Positions 44,160 to 54,099 of a DNA stretch of 64,000 nucleotides are shown in pieces. The notes under the pieces were generated by a model. That model was not told the origin of the DNA, searched no databases, and saw nothing but the letters and a program-made list of their open reading frames with translations. The stretch lies in assembly GCA_004194705.1 (NCBI GenBank), contig SADC01000343.1:30089-94088 (forward strand). The letters are read 5' to 3'. Each line of letters starts with the position of its first letter. Within the stretch, counting starts at the first letter, position 1. Position numbers and translations under genes: made by a program. This DNA is from Ditylenchus dipsaci (Eukaryota; Nematoda; Chromadorea; Rhabditida; Anguinidae).

Positions 44160-44365
44160 AATCTACAGGCAGAAAAAAAATCTTCGGGCAAAAAGAAATA
44201 TGTGATGGGCGAAAACGAGTTTCATACGGGCAAAAAAATATTATCCAGAAAGAAAACGATTTGCACAGAAAAGAATTCTATTTGCACAAAAAAGAATTCG
44301 ATTTGCACCAAAATAAAATCTTTTTGCACCAAAAGAAATTTTTTTGCACCAGAAAAAATCCCATA
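44160..44365. repeat. Tandem TTTGCACCAAAA / GGGCAAAAA array
   Basis: About eight units of 18-21 bp, each a short word (GGGCAAAAAG, TTTGCACAAAAAAG, TTTGCACCAAAA) plus an A/T run. It lies directly downstream of the last recognisable cytohesin exon. Confidence 0.8.
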
Positions 44366-44409
44366 TCCATTAAGAGGACGTGCAAAGCAAGAATGGAACC
44401 TTTTTTTAG

Positions 44410-44656
44410 TATAGGCCCCAAACAAATCGAGTTAACTGTGTAACAACCTTAATCAGATCAAAACAATATACAGTCAAAACAGACCATTCTGTAAGTAGTG
44501 TGACATCCTCAGTCAACCTGCCTTCAGAATCAGTTTTGCAAGCCTTGATCACATCAGCCGTCTTGGAGTAGATTTCAAAAGTGTGAGCCCTGGTTTTATC
44601 ATCCACTGGGCGAACTCGAATGTTTCTAATGGGATGATTCCTTTAGGTTCTTTGTC
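44410..44656 (-). CDS. CYTH: Cytohesin exon: rest of PH, frameshifted, 3' end uncertain
   Basis: Starts [11 protein letters not shown], then shifts frame to [20 protein letters not shown]...[15 protein letters not shown]. One A appears to be missing in GAAACATTC (near 44628). After GRLTED no family-like sequence continues; the donor could be GTCACA or further on. Confidence 0.75.
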
Positions 44657-47600
44657 CTGTGAAAAAATATTGTATTATAGAAGTTTTTGCTTTATAAAAG
44701 TAAAATATTACATTAGGAAACTCAAAATAGTACAAGCATTTGTCGCTTAAAACAAAATGTCTTCGATTCCAGGTCTTGTATCTCATACCTGAAAAAGAAA
44801 ATTGTAGTCAAAAGTCGGAAGACGGAATTATACTTTCAAAACTCATGGTTCTCAGAGTGATAATATGAAGCATAATAATTCTTGTTTTATGTTTCCTTAC
44901 TACCGCATAATTTTTTTTTATTATTTGTTCAGAAAATGACGGAATTTTCGGAAATTTTCAATCGTAAAATTCATTTTTTTGATCAACATGTAGCCCTGAA
45001 CCTCTAGTTTTCAATGAGCCATCAAGTGGCTCAGTGTGCTATAAAAAGCATTGCGGAAAATCTATTTTTACGACATTACTTCGCGTTTTTCAAAACTATT
45101 GGTGCTATCACTTTCACACATCATATCGAGCCAGTTATCAGCTCATTAGAAACTAGAGACTAAGCATTACATGTTGATCCAATAAAATAAATTTTACAAT
45201 TTGGAAAACACTAAGAAATACTCTTGTTTATACATTTAACACGGAAAATCAGTATTTTGGTGGGCGTTTTTAGTTACAGCCTTTAGAAACTACAACAGAG
45301 TTTCCGTTAGGTCTGAATAAAATTCATCTTACTTTTTCGATAAAATTTCATTTTAGATACATAAAAAACGCAACATTTCGTTAAAATATTTTGTAACCTA
45401 TCAGCAAGTGCTGATCACTTCAAATTCGACAAGGCGATGATTAGCGGGCTCGTGCAATACTTTGATCTATAAAGTTAATTTTAAAAATATACTAAAATTT
45501 TATGTAGGTTTCAGAATTGAATTTTTTTTTAAACCATCTATATACTTACTGAAGATTTAAATCGTAATATAATTTGATGTCAATTTCTTTTTGAAAGCGC
45601 AAGAAAAGTGGAAAGCGCAATAGTCGCTGATGACTAATTCAAACGAAAATATCAAAATTTGGTGTTTCGTTTTCACTATAGATCTTGTAGTAAGCTCATA
45701 CTATTTTATTAGTCTTTATTTTCCACTTCATTTTTTTGAGCTGTAAGTGGTCTGACACTTCTGTTTTCATGAAAGTGTTAATTTTTCGGTATCTTTTATT
45801 TGGTTCTTTTTTCAGTCCTTCCTTAAAATTTTTTGATTTTTTTTGTAAAAAGAGCGACGCTAGTCGTTTTTTAAACACATACATCCTCAACCTGTGAATT
45901 TGCGTGAATTTCAAAAAAATACCCGATAATGTTAAGACATCCTGTATTTACATCAAATATTTGAAACTCACCCTGTTTACTGAGCCAACCTTGCTTTTCT
46001 GCTTGGAAAAATACTGACACATCTCGCCCATCATCCTCTCCCGGAAACTTGAATGCCTCATTTCGTATAGAGTTGTAAATGAGCTAAAACAAAAATTGGC
46101 GCTACTGTAATATACCCCCCCCCCCAAAATCGACCTACTGTCATATACCCCCCCCAAAAACCGACTTTTTTAGGGATGGTCAAAAACCATTTTTACACAA
46201 TAATTTCGCCATAAAAGGACCAGAAAAGCAATTTAAATGGGATTGCGGGCTGTATTGGGAGGGGAAGGGAATAATACAGGGCCACTTCTCGAGATGGTTG
46301 GGATCCTCAGAAGATTAATTCTCTGAGCGTTGAGGGCACTTACAAACCAAGAACTTGTGGTGCAGGCAAAAGTATAACTACTTTCAATGGACCTAGCCGA
46401 TCAGCGGGTGGACCCTGCGGGTTAACGCATAGGGCTAGCACTTTTGAGTGCTAGGCTGAATTTTTGGATGCTGGGCCTCTGGCCCGGCCTTGTAGAACGA
46501 GGGGAAATGCTCTTGAGCGAAGAAATAAAGATGTTGAACATAGTTTTGAATACTGGGGCCTACCGCATAAATAACTCTGGTATGCATGTTTTTTCATGCA
46601 TCCAGAGTCACTTACGAGTGATTTGTGTCTAAGGTATGTGGGTGTGCGCATCTCAACTCCAAGCCCCAAGCCCCTGCGCCCCCGAAGGGGCGCAGGGGCT
46701 TGAGAGTTAGAGATGCGCGCACGCACTTACCTTAGACATGATTCCGAGAAGCACACTTGATCATAAAATGCATATAGAGTCTATTTTTGCCACGGCCCGA
46801 GTTGAAAAACATGGTAAAGCAGCTAAAAAAAAGTGGCCCCTGTATTATTCCCTTCCCCTCCCAATACAGCCCATAATCCCTTTTAAACTGCTTTTCTGGT
46901 CCCTTTATGGCAAAATTATTGCATAAAAATTATTTTTAGACACTCCCAAAAAAGTCGGTTTTGGGGGGGGGTATATGACAGTAGGTCCGATTTTTGGGGG
47001 GGGGGGGCTATATTACAGTAGCTTTTGGGGGGGGTATATGACAGTAGCGTCCAAAAATTATAACTAAAAAGTATTTTTATTTATTTAAAATACTGACAGT
47101 AATTAAGTCCTTAGAGACATTCACTGAAGAGGTGAGCTGAATGAAATCTTCCAGACTCATCCTTTCCTTAGAGCTGACTGAGGGGTTGTACAGGGAAGTG
47201 TTGAGCATGATTGTGGCATAGCATAAGGTGTAACAGGTGTCTATAAAACATGGAATTTTTATGTATCTTGAAAAGCCAGCTTTGTAAGAAATTCCGCTAT
47301 TCGAAATATTTAATTCGAAAAGTTAGCCAGAAAGTTAAGCGATTGATTTTCCGTCTGAAAATTTTCCGACACACGGAAATCACATGAGATCACACGTACT
47401 GTGTTTGTTAACTGTAGAACTTTTTTGTATATTATACGAATAATTCTACAGTTATTAAAATACTGTTATCTATTCTATTCCCAATAATACGATAATTTTA
47501 CAGTTATACGTAAGTTATCTATGATTGTAAATTTTTTCGTATAATTTATATGGTCAGTACATTGACCAGTACATTTTTCAAATTCGAAACGGCTCTATTT

Positions 47601-50600
47601 TTTTAAACTATTGTTTGATTATTATGGTCTATAGCTTATTCAAATGTCTTATTTTGCCATTTTGCGGAAACGTTGATGATATGATTAAATGGACTTGTTA
47701 ATCATATTTAGCGGAAGCTTTTCTGGCTCCAGCATTTTTTGATTTCAGAATTAAGAAAAATTGATAATTTCATTTTTGTTCTGTCGCATAAATTTTTTTC
47801 ATGACATTTTGCTAATGAAGATTTTTCTTATCAATAATCTTTTTTTTGATTTTCTGGTCTAAAGTTCTTGAAAAATCAGTCAAAAACATCAAACACAAAA
47901 AGCCACATCTTGGTAATTTTTGTTAAAAAAAACTGCGATTTTTTCAAACGGAATGGCAAACATAGAACTACACTCCAATAAGCTATGGACTATGATAATC
48001 AAACAGAAAATTAAAAAATAGAGCTGTTTCAAATTTGAATATTTGAATACTGGACCACCCTGTATAATCGATAACTGTAGAGTTTGTAGTATATTTTACG
48101 TGAAATTTCACAATTCTTGACGTAAAATTTTTTCAAAAATTTTTTCAGTTTATTTCGAATCAATCTTGCTTCAAAGCGTTTTATGCGGCGACCTCGGCCT
48201 TCACTGAATCTGAAATTGAATGCAGGTTAATGTTCATGTAACGAAACAGTTAGTTTTAGTCAAAATAAAACATGTTTTCACATACCTTGATGGTCAAAAG
48301 TGCCTGGATTGTGTTGACAATAGTGCTTGGCAAATTGCTCCATTATCCTGTCAATCTTCTGAGCTTCACCCGGCTAAATGTTTTGGTGTTGAAAAAGGTT
48401 TTTTTTTCAAGACTAAAAAACTAACTAATCTAAAGTGCCACAGGAAAGTGCGAAGTGCTTGGACTAAAGACGCTCCCGATAGGTCGTGTTTTTTTACAAA
48501 CATTCCAGGACTTCTAGGTTAAAGTCTGCCTTCTCGCCGAGGTAGTCACCAATTGCCGCCTGGAAAATTTGAATTAGGGTTGCCATTCGTCCGGATAAAT
48601 ATAGGCTCAGACAATTGTTTGGACAATCGTCTGGAAATATGACAATTTCGGACAAATATTGGGTTGGTACATAAGTTTGTGGGTCATTATACGTAACAGA
48701 CCATATTTATATATATGTTGCAAGATTTTCAATAAAAGACAATGAGCACTCTATTATTTGCTGAGTTTGAAAATAAAAATTTCGACTGCACATTTTACGA
48801 ATTGAAACCCATCGGTTAATTAATAAATGATTATTTCGCAAAAATTTCAATTTTTCCATTTGTCTTTAATGAATTTTGACTTTGAATGAGTGATATTATC
48901 TAGACCCAACAACTATAGACAATGCAGAACATTTATTTTGGTAGGTAATCGCCTTCGTATTGTACAAATTCTTCTCATCGATGGCCTAATTCAGTAAAAG
49001 CACGGACAAAGAAACCTGATGGCTGTGATGCGAAGAAATCTTTAATGAACATTCGGATTTCCTCCACTGTTTTGAACTCTTTTCCCTTAAAAGCGTTTTG
49101 CAGCGATCGAAAGAGTTTATAGTCTGTTAGCGCCAAGTCTGGTGAGCAAGGAGGGTGTGGCACGACTGTCCAGCCAAGCTTCTCGAGCTCATTCTTTGTC
49201 TTCTTCGCTTTGTGAGGCGTAGCAGTGGCGTTTTTAACCGAAGGCTACTGACCGTGGCGTGGAAGAAACAATGTTTTCTTGCAGTGTGCTCTCTTCTCAT
49301 TCAGTGCCTTCTGTACTCGGTCGAGAGAATATAGATGGCTTAGAAGGGAGCTGCGAGCACAGTTGAGCATTGAAGCCATTTCACGGATGGTGAGTTTTGG
49401 ATCTTCCTCTTCTGCAGCGTTCACTGTCAGAGCTGTATATCATAAATATTAAATGAGGTAAAAAGCCGCCAGACTACAGCAAATGCTGTATTATCAAATC
49501 TTCAGAGTTAAGATTTAATATCGACGACTATTAAAATTGATCAACGACAAGTAAAAATTGAAATTTTCGCGAAATAATCATTTATTAATTAACCGATGGG
49601 TTTCAAATCGTAAAATGTGCAGTCGAAATTTAGATTTTCAAACCCAGCAAATAATAGAGTACTGATTGTCATTTATAGAAAATTTTGCAGCCCACATATA
49701 AATATGGTCTGTCACGTGAAAAAACCGACGAGCTTATGGACCACCCAGTAGAATAAGTTACTTCAATCAAAACATTGGTCCATGGAGGCTTTGAAATTAG
49801 AAGTATACTGTAACTTACCATGAAACTAAATTCCTTGCTCAATAATCAACTAATTCATGAATCGGCCCTAAACAAAAAGTTGGTGTTTTTTTTGCCTTGG
49901 TCCCCTTGTGTTTTTCGCTATATTTTTTGCCTTGGTACCTCCTGATATGTTCTGATTTTTAATAATACTGTTAGACATTTTAAAGCTTCAGTTATGAAAT
50001 GCGCTCCTCGGACTAAATAAGTACCCGTAAATCTTTGAAATTTGCTCAAAAAATTCCTCCAACTAATCCCTCTTCTTCGCCTTGCAAAAAATAACAGGGG
50101 AAAATAAAGCGAAAAAAACAGCGAAAAACAACAGCGGACCAAGGCAAAAAACACGACTTATTGTATAGAGCCCATAAATCAATAAACTATTTTTTACTTT
50201 TATCAGAGAAAACAAGAAAAGATGGAAAACTGACCCGTACTCACGTTTTAGTTAGCTTTTTAGTATAGTTAACATGAAACGGCTTTACGTCCTGATTGTA
50301 TGTCATTGTACAGAATTTTACGCTGAGCATGATGGTGAAAAAATATGAGAAAAAGTAACTCTATGGTGGTCAGCGGCCTTTGTGAACCCTCAATGTCACG
50401 ATTTTTGCCTATGGCACTTCAAAGAGGTGAAACATGCGGTTTTTTCAATATATTTATTATTTTTCATGTGCAAAAGAAAGCGCAGATTGCGAGCTTTCAA
50501 ATGATATATCGTGGAGGTATTTATGACAATTGAATGAAAAAATTTCGGCTTAAAGAAACAATTGTGTTTTTTTCTTCAAAAACGTTGTTCATACAAAAAT

Positions 50601-52511
50601 ATGCACATAAAAGTGTGGAAATGCCGTTTTCAGTTAATAGCCGACAATATTTGACAGAGCAAGAAAAACTGCACCAGATATTGTTTCAAAGTAATCTGAA
50701 AGCAGGGTTTTTGAGTGTTTAGCAAACGTTCAAAGGTATATACCAAAAGGCATCTTGACCTGAAACTTCGATTTCGCTACATGAATATGAAATTCTGACA
50801 CGTGATTAGTGTTCAGCATGGTCGATTTACTCGAGAAACTGTCCTTTGATTATTACAATCACTCTCAAATTTCAAATTCCGCTCAAAACAAAAATCATTT
50901 GAAATTTGAAAAAATTTGAATATAAATGCTTTTTGTCTTGAGCGGAATTCGAAATTTGGCAGTGATTGTGATAATCAAAGGGCAGTTTCTCGAGTTAATC
51001 GACCATGCTGAACACTGATCAGGTGTCAGAATTTCAGATTTATGTAGCGAAATCGAAGTTTCAGGTCAAGATGCCTTTTGGTATATACCTTTGAACGTTT
51101 GCTAAACACTCAAAAACCCTGGTTTATAGCAATTTAATTATTTTAGCCGAGAAGACTTTAAATCAAATGATTCGTGATGCAAAAATTTTAATGTCATTTC
51201 GTAGCGTAGTTCAAGAGCTACAAAATCCAATTTACAGAAAAAAATTCAATGAAAGAATGTTGAGATAGGACTATTTGAAAAAAAAACGCAAAATGACTGA
51301 AATTTAGATTTTCTTCATTTTTCCAATTTCGCTCATTTTTTGCAAAAATGTTTTTTGAAAGACCATATCTTGACAATCTTACATCAAAAAAATTCTGTTA
51401 ACTAGTTTTCGTAGACCTGAATCTGTGCTACAAGATGAAGCTAAGACAGGGTTCGTAATAAAAACATTCGAAAAAGAACATTCGGGTAAAAAAAGATTTT
51501 ATTTCATTTTATCCAGTGCCTATTGCTATTGGGTTGAAACATAATATCGTGCGGTTTTTTGTTCATGAAGATTTTGTTTCAATGTGAAATATCTTTAAAA
51601 ATGACATATTGTAGCGCAGATCAAGAGCTTCAAAATCCATTTTACAGAATGGTTTTTGAAAATCTGAGTATTGAGATTTGACTGTTTTAAAAAAGTAAAT
51701 TCTTCAAAAAATGACTGAGATTCAAGTTTTCTTAATTTTTTCCCGGATTTCAGTCATTTTTAAAGAGATTGACTTTTTCAAAAGACCATATCTCAATACT
51801 CCTATTTTCAAAAATCATTGTGTAAAATGGATTTTGAAGATCTTGATCTGCGCTACAATATGTCATTTTTTAAAGAGATTTCACATTCAAACAAAATCTT
51901 CATGAACAAAAACCGCACGATATTATGTTACAACCAATATTTTGGAGCGAAGAAAAATGTTTTGACTAAAAATTTCAAAAATAAAAAAGATTTTGGTTCC
52001 CGAAATAGAAAAATCTTTTTAAAAAGGACGATTACAAACCCTGAGTTCAGACTTTTTCATAGCGCTTACCATTAGTCAAAATTCAAATCAAATTACTAGA
52101 CAACTTGTCAAAGAATGTCACTTTTTTCAATCCATTTTTCCACAGTCGAAAAAAAGATAAAAAAAACTTTTTCAATTGTGAGGTAAGAGCTTTCAAAAAG
52201 CAAAACTTTCTTAAAAATGATTTAATAAAAAAATTTTACAGACTAAAACAATTTTAAAAACACCCTGTACTAGCTGATATCCGCACAGTGTGCAGTAAAT
52301 CAGTTCATAAAGGACTAGGTCTTAGTATTTGGTGAAATTTACAAATATCTAAGCTACCTTCTTTAGCCCGTCACATTCGAAGAGCAGATTGGCTACACAG
52401 TCCGCAGATTCAGGTATTAGACCATTGTCGAACATGTACTTGACACCCTTTTCCGGATTCAAATTGAACTTCTTTTTGGCTGTCAGGAGCATTTTGAGGC
52501 GGCTATTCTCA
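44410..52511 (-). CDS. CYTH: Cytohesin (Sec7-PH Arf exchange factor), partial, 7 exons seen
   Basis: Cytohesins load GTP on Arf GTPases at membranes: Sec7 catalyses exchange, PH binds phosphoinositides. Exons complement(52358-52511), (48426-48559), (48286-48373), (47098-47240), (45972-46083), (44712-44788) and (about 44410-44656) read, in order, [60 protein letters not shown] with the invariant glutamic-finger Glu; [31 protein letters not shown]...GWLSKQ; then PH pieces [26 protein letters not shown] and HTFEIYS...[12 protein letters not shown]. Junction phases agree throughout. Two exons each lack one base (near 48500 and 44628), both beside short homopolymers. The N-terminal coiled coil and the end of PH were not found. 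Assignment to cytohesins is secure; whether the gene is intact is not. Confidence 0.88.
44712..44788 (-). CDS. CYTH: Cytohesin exon: PH strands 2-4
   Basis: Encodes (G)[25 protein letters not shown]. The basic K..W..R.F pattern is the phosphoinositide-binding signature. Confidence 0.9.
45180..45971. other. Cytohesin intron with no recognisable element
   Basis: AT-rich. GATAGCACC/GGTGCTATC-type words pair weakly near 45100. Nothing else found between exons at 44788 and 45972. Confidence 0.45.
45972..46083 (-). CDS. CYTH: Cytohesin exon: Sec7-PH linker
   Basis: Encodes [18 protein letters not shown]...[13 protein letters not shown], the linker and first PH strand. Phase 1 out before GTGAGT. 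Confidence 0.9.
46098..47052. mobile_element. 955-bp GGCGCTACT/poly-C element filling a cytohesin intron
   Basis: Ends GGCGCTACTGTAATATA plus C run, and the inverse ...GTCATATAC...GTAGCGTCC, are bounded by AAAAATT on each side (46091-46097 and 47053-47059). Arms of about 200 bp pair (GGCTGTATTGGGAGGGGAAG with its inverse). The core holds the CTAGCACTTTTGAGTGCTAG hairpin and the GTGTGCGCATCTC/GAGATGCGCGCAC palindrome. No transposase. This is the cleanest member of the family. Confidence 0.9.
47098..47240 (-). CDS. CYTH: Cytohesin exon: end of Sec7
   Basis: Encodes (D)[20 protein letters not shown]...[21 protein letters not shown], the highly conserved IMLNTSL helix region. Phase 1 in, phase 0 out before GTCAGT. 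Confidence 0.9.
47380..48060. repeat. Foldback in a cytohesin intron
   Basis: CGAAACGGCTCTATTTTTT (47583) pairs with AAAAAATAGAGCTGTTTC (48012). TATGGTCTATAGCTTATT (47622) pairs with AATAAGCTATGGACTATGATA. Left of it, AACTGTAGAAC/ATTCTACAGTTAT forms a smaller hairpin at 47410-47455. Closes with ACCACCCTGTATA, as seen near 52260. Confidence 0.7.
48181..48209 (-). CDS. Possible alternative terminal exon of cytohesin
   Basis: A good acceptor (TCAATTTCAG) opens a phase-1 compatible exon adding DSVKAEVAA and a TAA stop. AATAAA lies about 25 nt further on (near 48149-48154). If used, it ends the protein inside Sec7. It could be chance, since AT-rich DNA offers many such sites. Confidence 0.3.
48286..48373 (-). 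CDS. CYTH: Cytohesin exon: Sec7 glutamic finger
   Basis: Encodes [20 protein letters not shown]...TFDHQ. With the preceding FRL this gives the invariant FRLPGEAQ motif. Only 52 bp separate it from the previous exon. Donor GTATGT, phase 1. Confidence 0.92.
48426..48559 (-). CDS. CYTH: Cytohesin exon: Sec7 middle, one base short
   Basis: Acceptor TTTTCCAG, donor GTTAGT, both phase 0, so the length should be a multiple of 3, but it is 134. [19 protein letters not shown] and [20 protein letters not shown] lie in different frames and meet at TGTTTGTAAAAAAA. Confidence 0.85.
48659..49748. mobile_element. Mariner-family transposon, internally deleted, 1090 bp
   Basis: Bounded by TA (48657-48658 and 49749-49750), with ends TTGGGTTGGTACATAAG and the inverse of CTGGGTGGTCCATAAG. 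Long inverted repeats extend about 190 bp. Transposase fragments lie on the minus strand. Mariner by family knowledge (TA target, C-terminal signature). It lies in a cytohesin intron. Confidence 0.9.
48975..49440 (-). pseudogene. Mariner transposase fragments (N-terminal part fused to C-terminus)
   Basis: Upstream part reads [20 protein letters not shown] and [16 protein letters not shown], the helix-turn-helix region. The downstream part reads [37 protein letters not shown] and [20 protein letters not shown], the C-terminal signature with the last catalytic Asp in PDLALTDY. The segment with the first two catalytic Asp residues is deleted between about 49220 and 49260, so the enzyme cannot work. 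Confidence 0.85.
50702..51118. mobile_element. Foldback, arms about 190-200 bp
   Basis: 50702-50905 and 50926-51118 are near-exact complements (AGCAAACGTTCAAAGGTATA, CATCTTGACCTGAAACTTCG, TCGATTTACTCGAGAAACTG) with a loop of only 20 bp. Confidence 0.85.
51450..52060. mobile_element. Foldback, arms about 270-300 bp
   Basis: Pairs include ATAATATCGTGCGGTTTTTG / AAAAACCGCACGATATTAT, TTCATGAAGATTTTGTTT / AAACAAAATCTTCATGAA and GCAGATCAAGAGCTTCAAAA / TTTTGAAGATCTTGATCTGC. The loop lies near 51730. Arms are more diverged than in the preceding foldback. Confidence 0.85.
52358..52511 (-). CDS. CYTH: Cytohesin exon: start of Sec7 domain
   Basis: Acceptor GTTTTTAG, donor GTAGCT. Encodes [19 protein letters not shown]...[10 protein letters not shown], matching the first helices of Sec7. 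The frame stays open upstream to about 52558, so the 5' border could be further out. Confidence 0.85.
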
Positions 52512-53045
52512 CTAAAAACATTGCTTTGTTGCAAAGGATGCTGATAACCTCTTGTAACACATCAGGGTAATTATTTTTCGATCCGATAGAATTTGAGAGA
52601 ATAAGGCATTAAAGGGAGGTGGACACTTCAGGCTTCAGAATTGGTCTTGTAAAGTTTATGAAAAATTTATTGACGGGTTGCAAAAAGATTTATTTATAAA
52701 ATTATTTATGTGATTCAATAGTGGGTTTTATCGAATGATGTCGAATAATGTAGTGAGAGCCGTTGTAAAATCACAAAATAATTTCATATGTCAATTTTTT
52801 TGGAACCCGTTAATCGGTTTTTCATTGGGTTGATAAATCGATGGTATTTTTTCTCACCGCAAAACACTTGAAAATCACCGCAAATTATTTTTTTCTCACC
52901 GCAATTTGATCTTCCCGCAAAATACTTTTTTCCCCCGCAAACCTAATTTCTGTCCAAGACCAACCAAATTTTGCATAATTTGCAAGAACTCAAAATTTTC
53001 AGCCTGAAAATGACTTGGATTGATCAGAATCATAGTTGGACGCCT

Positions 53046-53250
53046 CTGAAAAACCACCGCCGCCGCCGCCACCGCCGGCGGCGTCGCCAACACCACCGCC
53101 GCCGGCGGCGCAAAAACCTTGCTAAATTTGACCGCCGCCACCACCGCCGCCGCCGCTGCTTTGCCACCACCGCCGCCGCGCCGCTGGCGGCACTTTTTAT
53201 TTTGCCGCCGCCGCCGGCGCTGCCATCGCCGCCACCGCCGCCGCCAGCTA
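53046..53250. repeat. CCG/CCA trinucleotide array 1
   Basis: CCGCCGCCACC-type repeats with internal GGCGGCG turns, far richer in G+C than the surroundings. Frames across it give only Arg/Pro/Ala/His runs, so I do not call a protein. Confidence 0.85.
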
Positions 53251-53404
53251 ACGCTTCACTGTCAAAAAAATTTTTCTGTTTAATTTATGTTTGTCATAGA
53301 ATAAAATTTTTGCAAGAGAACAGTAAAATTCTAAATTATGTCATTTTATCATATTTTCGTAAGATGACCATTCAAAACAAGCATTGTTTTGGTACTTTGT
53401 AATT

Positions 53405-53560
53405 GGTGGTGCCGCCACCGCCGCCACCGCCGCCGCCACATCGCCGCCACCGCCGCCGCCGCACCGCCACCGCCGCCGCGACCTCATTTTCCTGGCGGCG
53501 CCGCCGGCGTGGCGGCGGCAAAATATGAGGTTCCGCCGGCGGCGGCTGCGGCGATCCAAC
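53405..53560. repeat. CCG/CCA trinucleotide array 2
   Basis: Second array of the same composition 150 bp downstream, with AAAATATGAGGTTCCGCCG at its end facing ACTTTTTATTTTGCCGCC of the first. Followed by a partial relative of the 10690-11160 foldback (53565-53705). Confidence 0.85.
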
Positions 53561-53724
53561 TATGGTCAGAATCCACCCCGGAATGGCCAGAAGCCCCTGA
53601 AAGTTGGTTTTTTCAAGGTTTACTAAAGGGGGGTAAAATTTTTGCGAAAATTCGATTGGGCGGATCAGAATTCCGGTCCGACCGGCTTAATCGCTCAAAA
53701 TTCTAGGTTTATGGTGGTTTTCAA

Positions 53725-54085
53725 AATTTTTAGTCTGAACTAACCAAACCAAGTGGGCGTCCACTTGGATCAAAAAAATTTTTTACGTTTTTTATGTTTC
53801 AAACCTTGTTTTCTGAATTGATTCGGCTATGCTGAAGATGGTTTGACAGTGGTAAAATGCTGTTTTCTCGGTATTTTTTGAGTTTTGGCAAATAATTGAT
53901 TTTATCGAAATGAATTATTGCCCAATACTCAAAAAATATCCGATAAACGGCATTTTACCATTGTTAAACCATCTTCAGCTTGTTCGAATTAGTCAAAAAA
54001 CAGGGTTTGGAACATGAAAAACGTGAAAAAAAAAGTTGATCCAAGTGGTCTACCACTTGGTTCGGTTAGTTCAGACTTAAAAACT
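53725..54085. mobile_element. Foldback, TTTTTAGTCTGAACTAACC ends
   Basis: Arms pair through ACCAAGTGG/CCACTTGGT, GAAGATGGTTTGACA / TGTTAAACCATCTTC and ATTGATTTTATCGAAAT at the centre. It is the same family as 40263-40725 and half of 11517-11590. Confidence 0.8.
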
Positions 54086-54099
54086 TTGAATTCCCGCAA

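Noticed and set aside
48490..48523. A 38-bp intron (GTTTGT...TTTAG) in place of the frameshift in the Sec7 exon
   Set aside because: It would delete about 14 residues that are conserved in Sec7 domains and are still readable ([11 protein letters not shown]) in the neighbouring frame; a one-base loss is simpler.
53046..53560. Long Arg/Pro/Ala-rich open frames across the CCG arrays
   Set aside because: All frames of a CCG repeat are open; the peptides are pure repeat translation without domain or splice support.
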